A DNA stretch of 64,000 nucleotides from JAISGQ01 sp045604155 (lineage in GTDB: Bacteria > Bacillota > Clostridia > Oscillospirales > Acutalibacteraceae), in the NCBI GenBank assembly GCA_045604155.1, contig JAZUNN010000083.1:1-64000 (forward strand), written 5' to 3'. Below the pieces are notes generated by a model that was not told the origin of the DNA, ran no database searches, and saw only the letters and a list, made by a program, of their open reading frames with translations. Of the stretch, positions 1-7,558 are shown piece after piece (within the stretch, counting starts at the first letter, position 1; each line of letters begins with the position of its first letter). The translations under genes and the position numbers were made by a program.

Positions 1-2647
1 AATCAAGCTGCCAGCCCTTGAACACATAATCATACTTATTCGTACTCGGCTTTGTGGGATTTTTGGGAGCCTTGGCAGCCTTTCCGTATTCAACCTTTTG
101 TGTGCTGATTACCTTGCCGTCGTAGTTTATGAAGGTAACCGTCAGATAAACCTTGCTGCTTGCGGCAGACGACGTTTTAGACGAGGAGCTTGTTTTGTTT
201 TTGTCCTTATCCTTCTCTTCCTCTTCTTCCTCCACAGGCTTGGTTTCCTTTACAACCTGCTCTTTAAAATCGTAGTCGCCGTTGTACCAATCTATCTCAC
301 CCTTATCATAGGCAGTGCAGAAATCGGTAACCTTAGGTCGCTTTCCGCCGTATCTATTATAGTATACCTGCGGCCAGACAGCGTTTTTATTTTTCTTAGC
401 CTGACTAACGTCAACCTTTGGTGATTCTCCGTTTCTTACCTTGCGGGCAACAACCACGGTTCTGAATTCCTTAAACTCATAGGAACAGGTTGAAAGTGTG
501 AGCAGTTCATCATCGGTTGTGACAGAAATTGCAGCACTTGTATCTATTACAGAGTGTGCTCTTATGTCATTGATAAATGCCTGGAAGTTGAGCGGATCGC
601 CGATTGCATCGCCCATCTTCATGAAGTGGAATGAGGGTGATCCGTTGTTTTCCTTTGCATCTATCTTCATGAGGGCAAATATTACCCACTGACCTTCTTC
701 ATAGATGGTGTCAAAGGTTATTACGGGATTCTGCTTGTAGAAATCGATCTTATCGTACTTGATAAGATTGTTGAACATAAGTCCGCTCTTCATATGATGT
801 CCGTAAACAACGATGTTCGGCTGCTTTTTACCATACTGCAGATCAAGTCTGTAGTCGGCAAAAATAGCACCGTTTCTGTTCTTCTTGCCTTCAAAATCGT
901 GTTTGAGGTAATAATCGTTGTCTTTTCCGTCTTTATCCTGAACAACAATATAGTTGATGTCAGTATTGGGTACGGTTATCCAGCCAACTGTATCAGGATA
1001 GCTCTTTGAAAGCTCCGAGAATGCAAGCAGACGATTCTGATCGTCACGCGGAGATTCCTCTTCTTCAACTGAAACGCCTGTCCATACACCACCCTCTGCC
1101 GATTCAACAGTTTCAGGTATATACATGGATGATGCTTCTTCGTACTTTTTGACTACATTACGGTCCTGTATCTCTCTGTTGAGCAGATAACCGCCGGAGC
1201 CAAGGAATCCTGCAAGTGCGATAACAAACAGAATGGTTCTTAATATGTCACCCACACTTCTCTTCTTTTTCTGTCTGCCGCCGGAGCCAAGTGCAGAGCC
1301 TCTTCTTCTGGAAGTACCTTTGTATGCACCTGCTGCAGGATTATCAAGATATGTGTCCTTGAAGTTGTCAGCAAGGACTTCATAGCCGGGCATAAGATTG
1401 GGAAGCGTTTCAACATAGATTCGTACAAGGTTCAGTGCGTGGGATGCAGCAACCTGACGTACATAGTCACGGTCCATACCGGGCTTCTGGATAAGAACCT
1501 TCTTTACCCAGACTCTTTCCTTGTCAGCCAGTGCAATGAATACAAGGCCTACAGGACGCTGAGGTGTACCGCCGCCGGGACCTGCGATACCGGTTGTTGA
1601 AACAGCAAGGGAGCTGCCTGCAAGACGTCTTGCACCAACTGCCATAGCTGCAGCTGCTTCAGGCGAAACTGCACCGAACTTCTGAATTACTGCGTTGGAT
1701 ACGCCAAGCATATCAGACTTCTTATTACTTGAATATGTTGCAGCACCCATTTCAAAGACCTTTGATGCACCGGAAATGTCGGTGATTCGCTTTGAAATAA
1801 TACCTGCGGTACAGCTTTCTGCGGTGGACAAGGTCATATTATTTTCCTTAAGCTCACGCACAACAACTTCTTCAAGTCCGCTTACGTTCATGCCGTATGC
1901 ATCGGAGCCGAATATCTGGAGTATATCCTTGATAAGAGGTGCTGCCAGATTACGTGCTGATTCCTCTGTATCGGTCTTAGCAGTAACTCGTATCTGAACT
2001 TCACCGGTATTTTCAATACAGGTGATTGTGGGGTTGCGGCTGTCCTTGAGATATCCGAGACGCTCTTCAACCTCATGAACAGTAATACCCATTGAAAATA
2101 CGCTTATGGTCTGTGAGAAAACAGCACCGTCTGTAAGCTGCTTGAGGTACTGGATAACATAGCTGCGCACCATGGGAACAAGCTCAACGGTGGAAGAAGG
2201 CAGCATAACGATACACTGCTTGCTGCTTCGTATTGCACAGCCGGGGCACATACCGCTGTCATTTCTGAAAACAACGGAACCTGCAGGCATATCAGCCATG
2301 GACATAATAATGTCGTCGGCTTCAATACCGTTCTGCTGGCAGTATTCAATTATTCTCTTCTCACTCTTGTCGTGACGTACCATCTGCAGTCCCAGCGCAT
2401 CACATACAGTCTGCTTGGTGATATCTTCCGCATTTGGACCCATACCGCCAACAAGAAGGATAACGTCACTTCTTGTAAGAGCAATACTGAGAAGATCACT
2501 GAGTCTGTCCGGGTCAAAGCCTGCGGTGTTCTGGCAGTAAATATTAACGTCAATATTTGCCAGTTCCTTTACAAGGAATGTCTGGTTACTGTTGATCTGA
2601 TCGCCTATGAGCAGTTCTGTACCGATGTTAATAAGTTCCGCATTCAT
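1..2647 (-). CDS. CinA (NMN deamidase) fused to membrane-anchored class B sortase, 3' end beyond window
   Basis: I translated this frame from ATG 2647 (GGAGGG upstream) to the window edge: 882 codons without a stop. Residues 1-170 are the CinA/MoCF nucleotide-binding domain (VGGMGPNAEDITKQ). Residues about 255-405 are the PncC nicotinamide-mononucleotide deamidase domain, with TAESCTAG (catalytic Ser278) and GIAGPGGGTP. A basic linker (RRRGS, KKKR) precedes one membrane segment at about 468-488. A class B sortase domain follows (about 530-740): His617 in VVYGHHM, Cys721 in TLSTCS, Arg729 in RTVVVARKV. After an acidic, Ser/Lys-rich linker an InlB/LBR-type repeat begins (about 845, VTFINYDGKVIS). 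CinA alone is normally about 410 residues. The layout suits an N-in membrane protein with CinA in the cytoplasm and the sortase outside. Last gene of the nifS-thiI operon. The C-terminus and whether both halves act together are unknown. Confidence 0.93.
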   Translation of the reverse strand, partial: MNAELINIGTELLIGDQINSNQTFLVKELANIDVNIYCQNTAGFDPDRLSDLLSIALTRSDVILLVGGMGPNAEDITKQTVCDALGLQMVRHDKSEKRIIEYCQQNGIEADDIIMSMADMPAGSVVFRNDSGMCPGCAIRSSKQCIVMLPSSTVELVPMVRSYVIQYLKQLTDGAVFSQTISVFSMGITVHEVEERLGYLKDSRNPTITCIENTGEVQIRVTAKTDTEESARNLAAPLIKDILQIFGSDAYGMNVSGLEEVVVRELKENNMTLSTAESCTAGIISKRITDISGASKVFEMGAATYSSNKKSDMLGVSNAVIQKFGAVSPEAAAAMAVGARRLAGSSLAVSTTGIAGPGGGTPQRPVGLVFIALADKERVWVKKVLIQKPGMDRDYVRQVAASHALNLVRIYVETLPNLMPGYEVLADNFKDTYLDNPAAGAYKGTSRRRGSALGSGGRQKKKRSVGDILRTILFVIALAGFLGSGGYLLNREIQDRNVVKKYEEASSMYIPETVESAEGGVWTGVSVEEEESPRDDQNRLLAFSELSKSYPDTVGWITVPNTDINYIVVQDKDGKDNDYYLKHDFEGKKNRNGAIFADYRLDLQYGKKQPNIVVYGHHMKSGLMFNNLIKYDKIDFYKQNPVITFDTIYEEGQWVIFALMKIDAKENNGSPSFHFMKMGDAIGDPLNFQAFINDIRAHSVIDTSAAISVTTDDELLTLSTCSYEFKEFRTVVVARKVRNGESPKVDVSQAKKNKNAVWPQVYYNRYGGKRPKVTDFCTAYDKGEIDWYNGDYDFKEQVVKETKPVEEEEEEKDKDKNKTSSSSKTSSAASSKVYLTVTFINYDGKVISTQKVEYGKAAKAPKNPTKPSTNKYDYVFKGWQLD

Positions 2648-2683
2648 TCAGCCGATCCCTCCTTTTAATTCAGGAAAATAAAA

Positions 2684-3862
2684 TCAATCCATATCGGGGG
2701 TTACCCAAATAACCTTGCTTGTTTTTCTTGCTGTTGTCATCATTTCTTCTATATCAAGCTTGCTTTCTGCTTCAAGCACATTCTTCAGCACCGGTCTTGT
2801 TCTGGGGTGCTTCGGAGTAAATACAGTACAGCAATCCTCGAAAGGAAGAATTGAAGTTTCAAATGTATCGATCTTTCTTGCAATGATGATTATTTCATCC
2901 TTGTCCATACCTACAAGAGGACGGAGTATAGGCATTCCTGCGGCATTGTCAGTGCATTCTATTGCCTTGAGTGTCTGACTTGCAACCTGACCTACACTTT
3001 CGCCGCTTATCATTGCAGATGCATTGTTGAAACGTGCAATCTGCTCTGTTATCTTTATCATTATTCTTCTCATTATGATGGTGAAAAGCTCCTCAGGAAC
3101 TCCGTCCCTGATAGCTTCCTGCACCTCAGTGAAAGGAACTACATAAAGCTTTATCGGTCCGTGCCACTGTGAAACCTTGGAAAGAAGATCTATTACCTTT
3201 CTTTCTGCACGCTCACTTGTGTAAGGAGGTGATGCAAAATGAACTGCAAAGATATCCAGTCCTCGCTTTGCCATCATCCATGCGGCAACAGGAGAATCTA
3301 TTCCTCCCGAGATCATGACCGCAGCCTTACCGCCCGTTCCGACAGGCAGACCGCCTGCACCTCTTATGGGATTGCCGTGGATATATGCTGCAAAGTCACG
3401 GATTTCGATCATAACCACAATGTCGGGATTATGCACGTCCACCTTGAGATGAGGGAACTTTTCAAGAAGAAATCCTCCCACCTCTTCACAGATCTGAGGA
3501 CTCTTCATGGGGAAACTTTTATCCGATCTCTTTGCTTCCACCTTGAAGGTTGCAGCCTCAAGAAGCTGAGGTGCAAGATATTCCTCTGCGGTCTTCAGTA
3601 TGACATCAAAGTCCTTTTCGCACATTGCAGCTCTTGAAAGTGCTGCAATTCCGAAAACCTTTGCGGTTCTCTCGACCGCTTCGTCCATTGCATCGCCATT
3701 TTCGGGCTTTATGTGCATGGTGGACTGAGCACGGCGGATTTCAACTGCGCCAAGGGGTTTCAATGCATTTTTGATATTTTTCATAAGAGCTTCTTCAAAG
3801 GTTCTTCTGTTAAGACCTTTCAGGGCAAGCTCGCCATTTTTTACAAGTATTACTTCGTTCAA
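2684..3862 (-). CDS. thiI: tRNA 4-thiouridine synthetase ThiI
   Basis: ThiI adenylates U8 of tRNA and transfers sulfur to make 4-thiouridine; in many bacteria it also feeds thiazole synthesis. The 392-residue protein has an N-terminal ferredoxin-like/THUMP region (about 1-165) and a PP-loop ATPase domain with SGGIDSPVAAW at about 185-195. There is no C-terminal rhodanese domain, as usual in Firmicutes, so sulfur must come from a partner desulfurase, encoded directly upstream. I chose the TTG at 3862 because GGAAGG lies about 10 nt before it and the product then begins MNEVILVKNGELALKG as in other ThiI proteins; an in-frame GTG at 3880 has no ribosome-binding site. Middle gene of a three-gene operon. 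Confidence 0.93.
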   Translation of the reverse strand: MNEVILVKNGELALKGLNRRTFEEALMKNIKNALKPLGAVEIRRAQSTMHIKPENGDAMDEAVERTAKVFGIAALSRAAMCEKDFDVILKTAEEYLAPQLLEAATFKVEAKRSDKSFPMKSPQICEEVGGFLLEKFPHLKVDVHNPDIVVMIEIRDFAAYIHGNPIRGAGGLPVGTGGKAAVMISGGIDSPVAAWMMAKRGLDIFAVHFASPPYTSERAERKVIDLLSKVSQWHGPIKLYVVPFTEVQEAIRDGVPEELFTIIMRRIMIKITEQIARFNNASAMISGESVGQVASQTLKAIECTDNAAGMPILRPLVGMDKDEIIIIARKIDTFETSILPFEDCCTVFTPKHPRTRPVLKNVLEAESKLDIEEMMTTARKTSKVIWVTPDMD

Positions 3863-3881
3863 GAAAATAATTCCTTCCACA

Positions 3882-5012
3882 TCAGTATTTAAGCTTTGAA
3901 AGTCCTTCTTTCAGAGCTTCGATGAGAATATCTATATCCTCTGTTGAATTGTATTTTGAAAAGCTTATTCTCAAAGCTGTATCAATTCGTTTTGAATTGA
4001 ACCCCATACCCGACAGCACATGACTGGGCTGACCTTTTGCACAGGCTGACCCGCTGGAACAGAATACTCCGTGACTTGCAAGGTGGTGAAGCATTATTTC
4101 AGACCGTATCTTATTGGTGCTGAAATTTACAATGTACGGAAGTGATTCATCACTGCTGTTGAGGGTTATTCCTTCTGTTTCAGAAAGTTTCTCTGTCAGA
4201 TAGTTTCTCAGGTTTTTTATATATTCATTCTGCTCATTTATATCGGGCATTTCACGTACTGCCTGGCCGAATGCGGCAATAAGAGGCACTGCCTGGGTGC
4301 CGGGACGGAGCTTTTTCTGCTGCTCACCGCCGAAAATGGACGGCAGTATTCTTGTTCCCTTTTTTATGTACAGAGCTCCGACTCCTTTGGGACCGTGGAT
4401 CTTATGCGCAGTAACCGTAAGAAGATCGCAGCCAAGAGTTCCGACCCTGATCGGCATTTTTCCGAATGCCTGAACAGCATCGCAATGGAGAAGCGCTGGG
4501 GCTTTTGACATTTTTATTGCTCTTGCAGCAGCCTGAACAGGCTGTATGGAACCGACTTCATTATTTACAAGCATGATGGAAACAAGGATTGTTTTATCAT
4601 CAACAGCATCGAAAATATCCTTTTCGGATATTACTCCCCTGCTGTCAGGCTTAAGCTTTACAAGCTCAAAGCCCTGCTTTGCAAGCTGTTCACAGGCTTC
4701 AAGGACGGAATGATGTTCAATTTCCGTGGTGACAATTCTGCTGCCAAGACGCTTTCTTGCATTGACCGCACCGAATATTGCCATATTGTTGCTTTCGGTT
4801 CCGCCTGACGTAAAGAATATTTCATCGGCTGACGCACCGATTTTTGATGCAATGGCTTTCTGTGCATCTGTCAGGTACTTCTCCGCATCCATTCCCTTTG
4901 TATGAAGAGATGAGGGATTTCCGTAGTTTTCAATCATAGCCTCCAGTGCTTTTTGTGCTGCCGTATCTGAAACACGGGTTGTTGCACTGTTGTCAAGATA
5001 AACCTCACGCAA
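3882..5012 (-). CDS. Cysteine desulfurase (NifS/IscS class)
   Basis: A PLP-dependent enzyme that takes sulfur from cysteine, giving alanine and an enzyme persulfide. The 376-residue protein shows LDNSATT at the N-terminus, the PLP-binding Lys204 in TAHKIHGPKG, and the persulfide Cys324 in SSGSACAKGQPSHV. The start is TTG, supported by GGGAGG 8 nt upstream. It sits immediately before thiI, so it most likely supplies sulfur for tRNA thiolation (NifZ-like role as in Bacillus) rather than general Fe-S assembly; no iscU or sufU is nearby. First gene of the operon; promoter at 5045-5073. Confidence 0.94.
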   Translation of the reverse strand: MREVYLDNSATTRVSDTAAQKALEAMIENYGNPSSLHTKGMDAEKYLTDAQKAIASKIGASADEIFFTSGGTESNNMAIFGAVNARKRLGSRIVTTEIEHHSVLEACEQLAKQGFELVKLKPDSRGVISEKDIFDAVDDKTILVSIMLVNNEVGSIQPVQAAARAIKMSKAPALLHCDAVQAFGKMPIRVGTLGCDLLTVTAHKIHGPKGVGALYIKKGTRILPSIFGGEQQKKLRPGTQAVPLIAAFGQAVREMPDINEQNEYIKNLRNYLTEKLSETEGITLNSSDESLPYIVNFSTNKIRSEIMLHHLASHGVFCSSGSACAKGQPSHVLSGMGFNSKRIDTALRISFSKYNSTEDIDILIEALKEGLSKLKY

Positions 5013-5044
5013 ACTCAGTGCCCTCCCTGCTTTTTATCTGATAT

Positions 5045-5073
5045 ATTATATACCCGAAACGCTCGGATTACAA
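5045..5073 (-). promoter_or_regulatory. Sigma-A promoter of the cysteine desulfurase-thiI-cinA operon
   Basis: On the minus strand TTGTAA (5073-5068), a 17-bp spacer and TATAAT (5050-5045) lie about 33 bp before the TTG start at 5012. Confidence 0.65.
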
Positions 5074-5202
5074 GGTTTCAGCTCAATATTACAGCGCAGG
5101 AAACCAAAATATCATATTCTATTAGCTTATATTAACATTTTTTTCGATAAAAGTAAAGTTTTGTTTCGTGGTTTTTATAAAAACAACGCATTTTTCTTCT
5201 GC

Positions 5203-5229
5203 ACCGATTTATCCCTTTATCATAATATG
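5203..5229 (+). promoter_or_regulatory. Possible sigma-K-type sporulation promoter before dpsAB
   Basis: AC (5203-5204), 16 bp, then CATAATATG (5221-5229) matches the mother-cell sigma-K pattern AC-N16/17-CATANNNTA except for the last base. The position, about 50 bp before dpsA, and the sporulation role of dpsAB fit. It is a short, degenerate match. Confidence 0.4.
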
Positions 5230-5280
5230 TAGCAAGGCGAATATTTCGTCTGTGATCTGTTTTGATTGGGGAAATTATTT

Positions 5281-6132
5281 ATGAAACGAACCTCTTTCGC
5301 AATAATCGGCGGCGACGCACGATTTACAACACTTTCAAGGCTTCTTTCCGCCGATGGTCATGCAGTGTTTTTATCCGGTCATGGTGAGGAATTTTCAGCC
5401 ATCGAAGGAGCATCAGCTGCAAATGCCGTAATACTCCCTCTGCCCTGCTCCTCAGACGGCATCAATATAAATGCACCCTTTTCAGATACACCTGTTCCTT
5501 TTGATGAGGAACTCGCAGCAGCCATCGGAAAAAAACCGATTTTTGCAGGTATGTTCACACGGCTGCAAATAGCCCGTACAAAGATTTTCAACGTCTTTGA
5601 TTACGGTGCAAGAGAGGATTTCCTTCTGAGAAATGCGCAGGCAACCGCAGAAGGTGCTCTCGCTTTGCTTATTGAACATTCGCCCTATTCACTCTTTACC
5701 ATGAAAGGTCTTGTCACCGGCTTCGGTAGAATCGGTGCCGCTCTTACCCGTCTGCTTCTTTCATGCGGCACCAAGATAACTGTTGCAGCCAGAAATCCTG
5801 CACAGCTTGCTCTTGCACAGTGCATGGGCGCAGACACTGTGGGTATCAATGAAATACAATCCGTTGCTTCCGATGTGGATTTTGCAGTCAATACCATCCC
5901 TCATCCCATTATCGGCTCTGATTTTATTGGTGCAATGAAAGACGATGCCGTTATGATCGACCTTGCATCGGGAGAAGGAGGAATCGACTTTACTGCTGCC
6001 AGAAACAGACGTATAAACACACTTCATGCCCTGTCACTACCGGGGAAATTTTCTCCTTTCGGTGCAGCGCTTGATATTAAAAAGACCATATATTCAATCC
6101 TTATGGAGGTTGAGGAAATTGACAAATACTAA
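5281..6132 (+). CDS. dpsA: Dipicolinate synthase subunit A
   Basis: Subunit A (SpoVFA/DpaA) of the enzyme that converts dihydroxytetrahydrodipicolinate to dipicolinic acid in the mother cell for the spore core. The 283-residue protein begins with a dinucleotide-type fold (IIGGDARFTTLSRLL) and has a second Rossmann glycine motif in the middle (LVTGFGRIGAALTRLLLSCG), typical of this family. The start is taken at ATG 5281 after GGGGAAATT; an in-frame TTG at 5266 is possible. It overlaps dpsB by 14 nt. This is the best sign in the window that the organism can form endospores. Confidence 0.88.
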   Translation: MKRTSFAIIGGDARFTTLSRLLSADGHAVFLSGHGEEFSAIEGASAANAVILPLPCSSDGININAPFSDTPVPFDEELAAAIGKKPIFAGMFTRLQIARTKIFNVFDYGAREDFLLRNAQATAEGALALLIEHSPYSLFTMKGLVTGFGRIGAALTRLLLSCGTKITVAARNPAQLALAQCMGADTVGINEIQSVASDVDFAVNTIPHPIIGSDFIGAMKDDAVMIDLASGEGGIDFTAARNRRINTLHALSLPGKFSPFGAALDIKKTIYSILMEVEEIDKY

Positions 6133-6691
6133 AATCGGATTTGCTCTCTGCGGCTCATTCTGTACTTTTTCTCTGGTAATACCTCAGCTTGAATCTATTG
6201 TACAAAGCGGAGCTGATGTAACGCCCTTGATGTCATACAACGCATATTCAACCGATACTCGATTCGGCAAAAGCGAGGATTTTATCAGGCAGGTTGAAGG
6301 AATCTGCGGTAAAAAAATCATCCACACCATTGCAGATGCTGAACCGGTAGGTCCCAAAAAGCTTTTCGATGTTCTCGTAATTGCTCCCTGCACCGGAAAC
6401 ACCATGGCAAAGCTTGCAAACGGAATAAGCGACACTCCCGTAACACTTGCCGCAAAGGCTCATCTGCGCAACGGAAGACCTATAGTTCTTGCTCCCGCAA
6501 CCAACGATGCTCTCGGTGCATCTGCCAAAAACATCGGACTTCTTATGAATACCAAAAATATCTTTTTTGTCCCCATGACCGAGGATGATCCTCTCGGAAA
6601 ACCCCGTTCACTTGTTGCTGATTTTTCAAAAATCAGAGATACTGTCGCTGCTGCTATGCTTGATATGCAGCTTCAGCCCGTACTGTTCTGA
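6119..6691 (+). CDS. dpsB: Dipicolinate synthase subunit B (flavoprotein fold)
   Basis: Partner of dpsA. The 190-residue protein has the flavoprotein/decarboxylase-like fold of SpoVFB: IGFALCGSFCTF at the N-terminus, APCTGNTMAKLANGISDT in the middle and VLAPATNDALG further on. The start is TTG at 6119, inside the end of dpsA, with GGAGG at 6105-6109; this gives LTNTKIGFALCG, the normal family N-terminus. The 14-nt overlap implies translational coupling and equal amounts of both subunits. No sporulation genes follow. Confidence 0.87.
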   Translation: MTNTKIGFALCGSFCTFSLVIPQLESIVQSGADVTPLMSYNAYSTDTRFGKSEDFIRQVEGICGKKIIHTIADAEPVGPKKLFDVLVIAPCTGNTMAKLANGISDTPVTLAAKAHLRNGRPIVLAPATNDALGASAKNIGLLMNTKNIFFVPMTEDDPLGKPRSLVADFSKIRDTVAAAMLDMQLQPVLF

Positions 6692-6774
6692 TATTTTACA
6701 TTTTATCTCTTGATTTGCTTCGTTATGTGCTATAAAATTACTTTATTACACAATAAAGGAGTCTGCTCTATATT

Positions 6775-7335
6775 ATGGACGACAGAGCACTTACCGCCGG
6801 TATATCCCATGACGGTCTGCGAAGCAGACGGGAAATAAAAATATTAATCTGCCATATCATCAACAGCTTTAAGGAACCGCTCAACAGAAGCGATATTGTC
6901 AGAATTATCCAGCGTGAGGATCTTGCCAATTATTTTGAGACCTGCGATGCACTGGAATCGCTTATTCAGAAGGAAAATATATGTGAGGATCCTGAAACAA
7001 GATTCCTCTCTCTTACTGATACAGGCCGTGAAATCGCCTCTGCACTTTACAAGTCAGTTCCCTTTACAGTGCGTGAAAAAGCTTTGACTACGGGAAAAAA
7101 GATGATTTCACGCATGAAGCATGAAAAACAGAATAAAGTTGAGCTTGTTCCCAGCGGAAATGGATATTATGTAAACTGCTCTGTTCTTGACGGAGATACT
7201 GTATTGCTCTCTACATCTCTCTATCTCCCCAATAAAGAATATGCTCAGGCTGCACGTGAGAGATTTCTCGATGATCCTGAAAGTCTTTACCGCACCGTTC
7301 TGGCTCAGCTTACTGATTCTGAATCTGAAAATTAA
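6775..7335 (+). CDS. DUF4364 family protein
   Basis: A 186-residue cytoplasmic protein matching, from memory, the clostridial DUF4364 family. The N-terminal 85 residues look like a winged-helix unit (ILICHIINSFKEPLNRSDIVRII, then SLTDTGREIASALY as a strand-turn wing). The C-terminal half is a small alpha/beta domain (VELVPSGNGYYVNC). The winged-helix appearance suggests a DNA- or RNA-binding regulator, but no function is established. AAGGAG lies 13 nt before the ATG, which is long. It is a single gene ending at the terminator at 7426. Confidence 0.75.
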   Translation: MDDRALTAGISHDGLRSRREIKILICHIINSFKEPLNRSDIVRIIQREDLANYFETCDALESLIQKENICEDPETRFLSLTDTGREIASALYKSVPFTVREKALTTGKKMISRMKHEKQNKVELVPSGNGYYVNCSVLDGDTVLLSTSLYLPNKEYAQAARERFLDDPESLYRTVLAQLTDSESEN

Positions 7336-7425
7336 TATGAATATTCTCACCTTTGTCGGTAATAATACTACTGTTCAGGTGAGGATATCGGTTTTCTGAT
7401 ATATGCGTTTGTGTTACCTGAATGG

Positions 7426-7455
7426 AAAAGACCGCACTTTCTGTGCGGTCTTTTT
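7426..7455. terminator. Rho-independent terminator, bidirectional
   Basis: GACCGCAC/GTGCGGTC stem flanked by A4 on the left and T5 on the right. It serves the DUF4364 gene and could also stop transcription on the minus strand. Confidence 0.85.
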
Positions 7456-7468
7456 GTTATATATTCAG

Positions 7469-7548
7469 TTGAGGACGCTGTCCTCACCCTCCTGCAAGAG
7501 GCTTTGCCTCTTGACTCCACTCAAGGGACATTATCCCTTGAGAATCCC
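7469..7548 (+). repeat. Partial copy of multi-hairpin intergenic repeat (right half)
   Basis: Three consecutive small hairpins (GAGGAC/GTCCTC, AAGAGGC/GCCTCTT, CAAGGGA/TCCCTTG) with linkers CTCCTGC, GACTCCACT and terminal GAGAATCC. The order and linkers match the right half of the element at 21314-21524 while the stems differ. It lies between the convergent DUF4364 and topoisomerase genes. Confidence 0.75.
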
Positions 7549-7558
7549 ATCATGAGAT

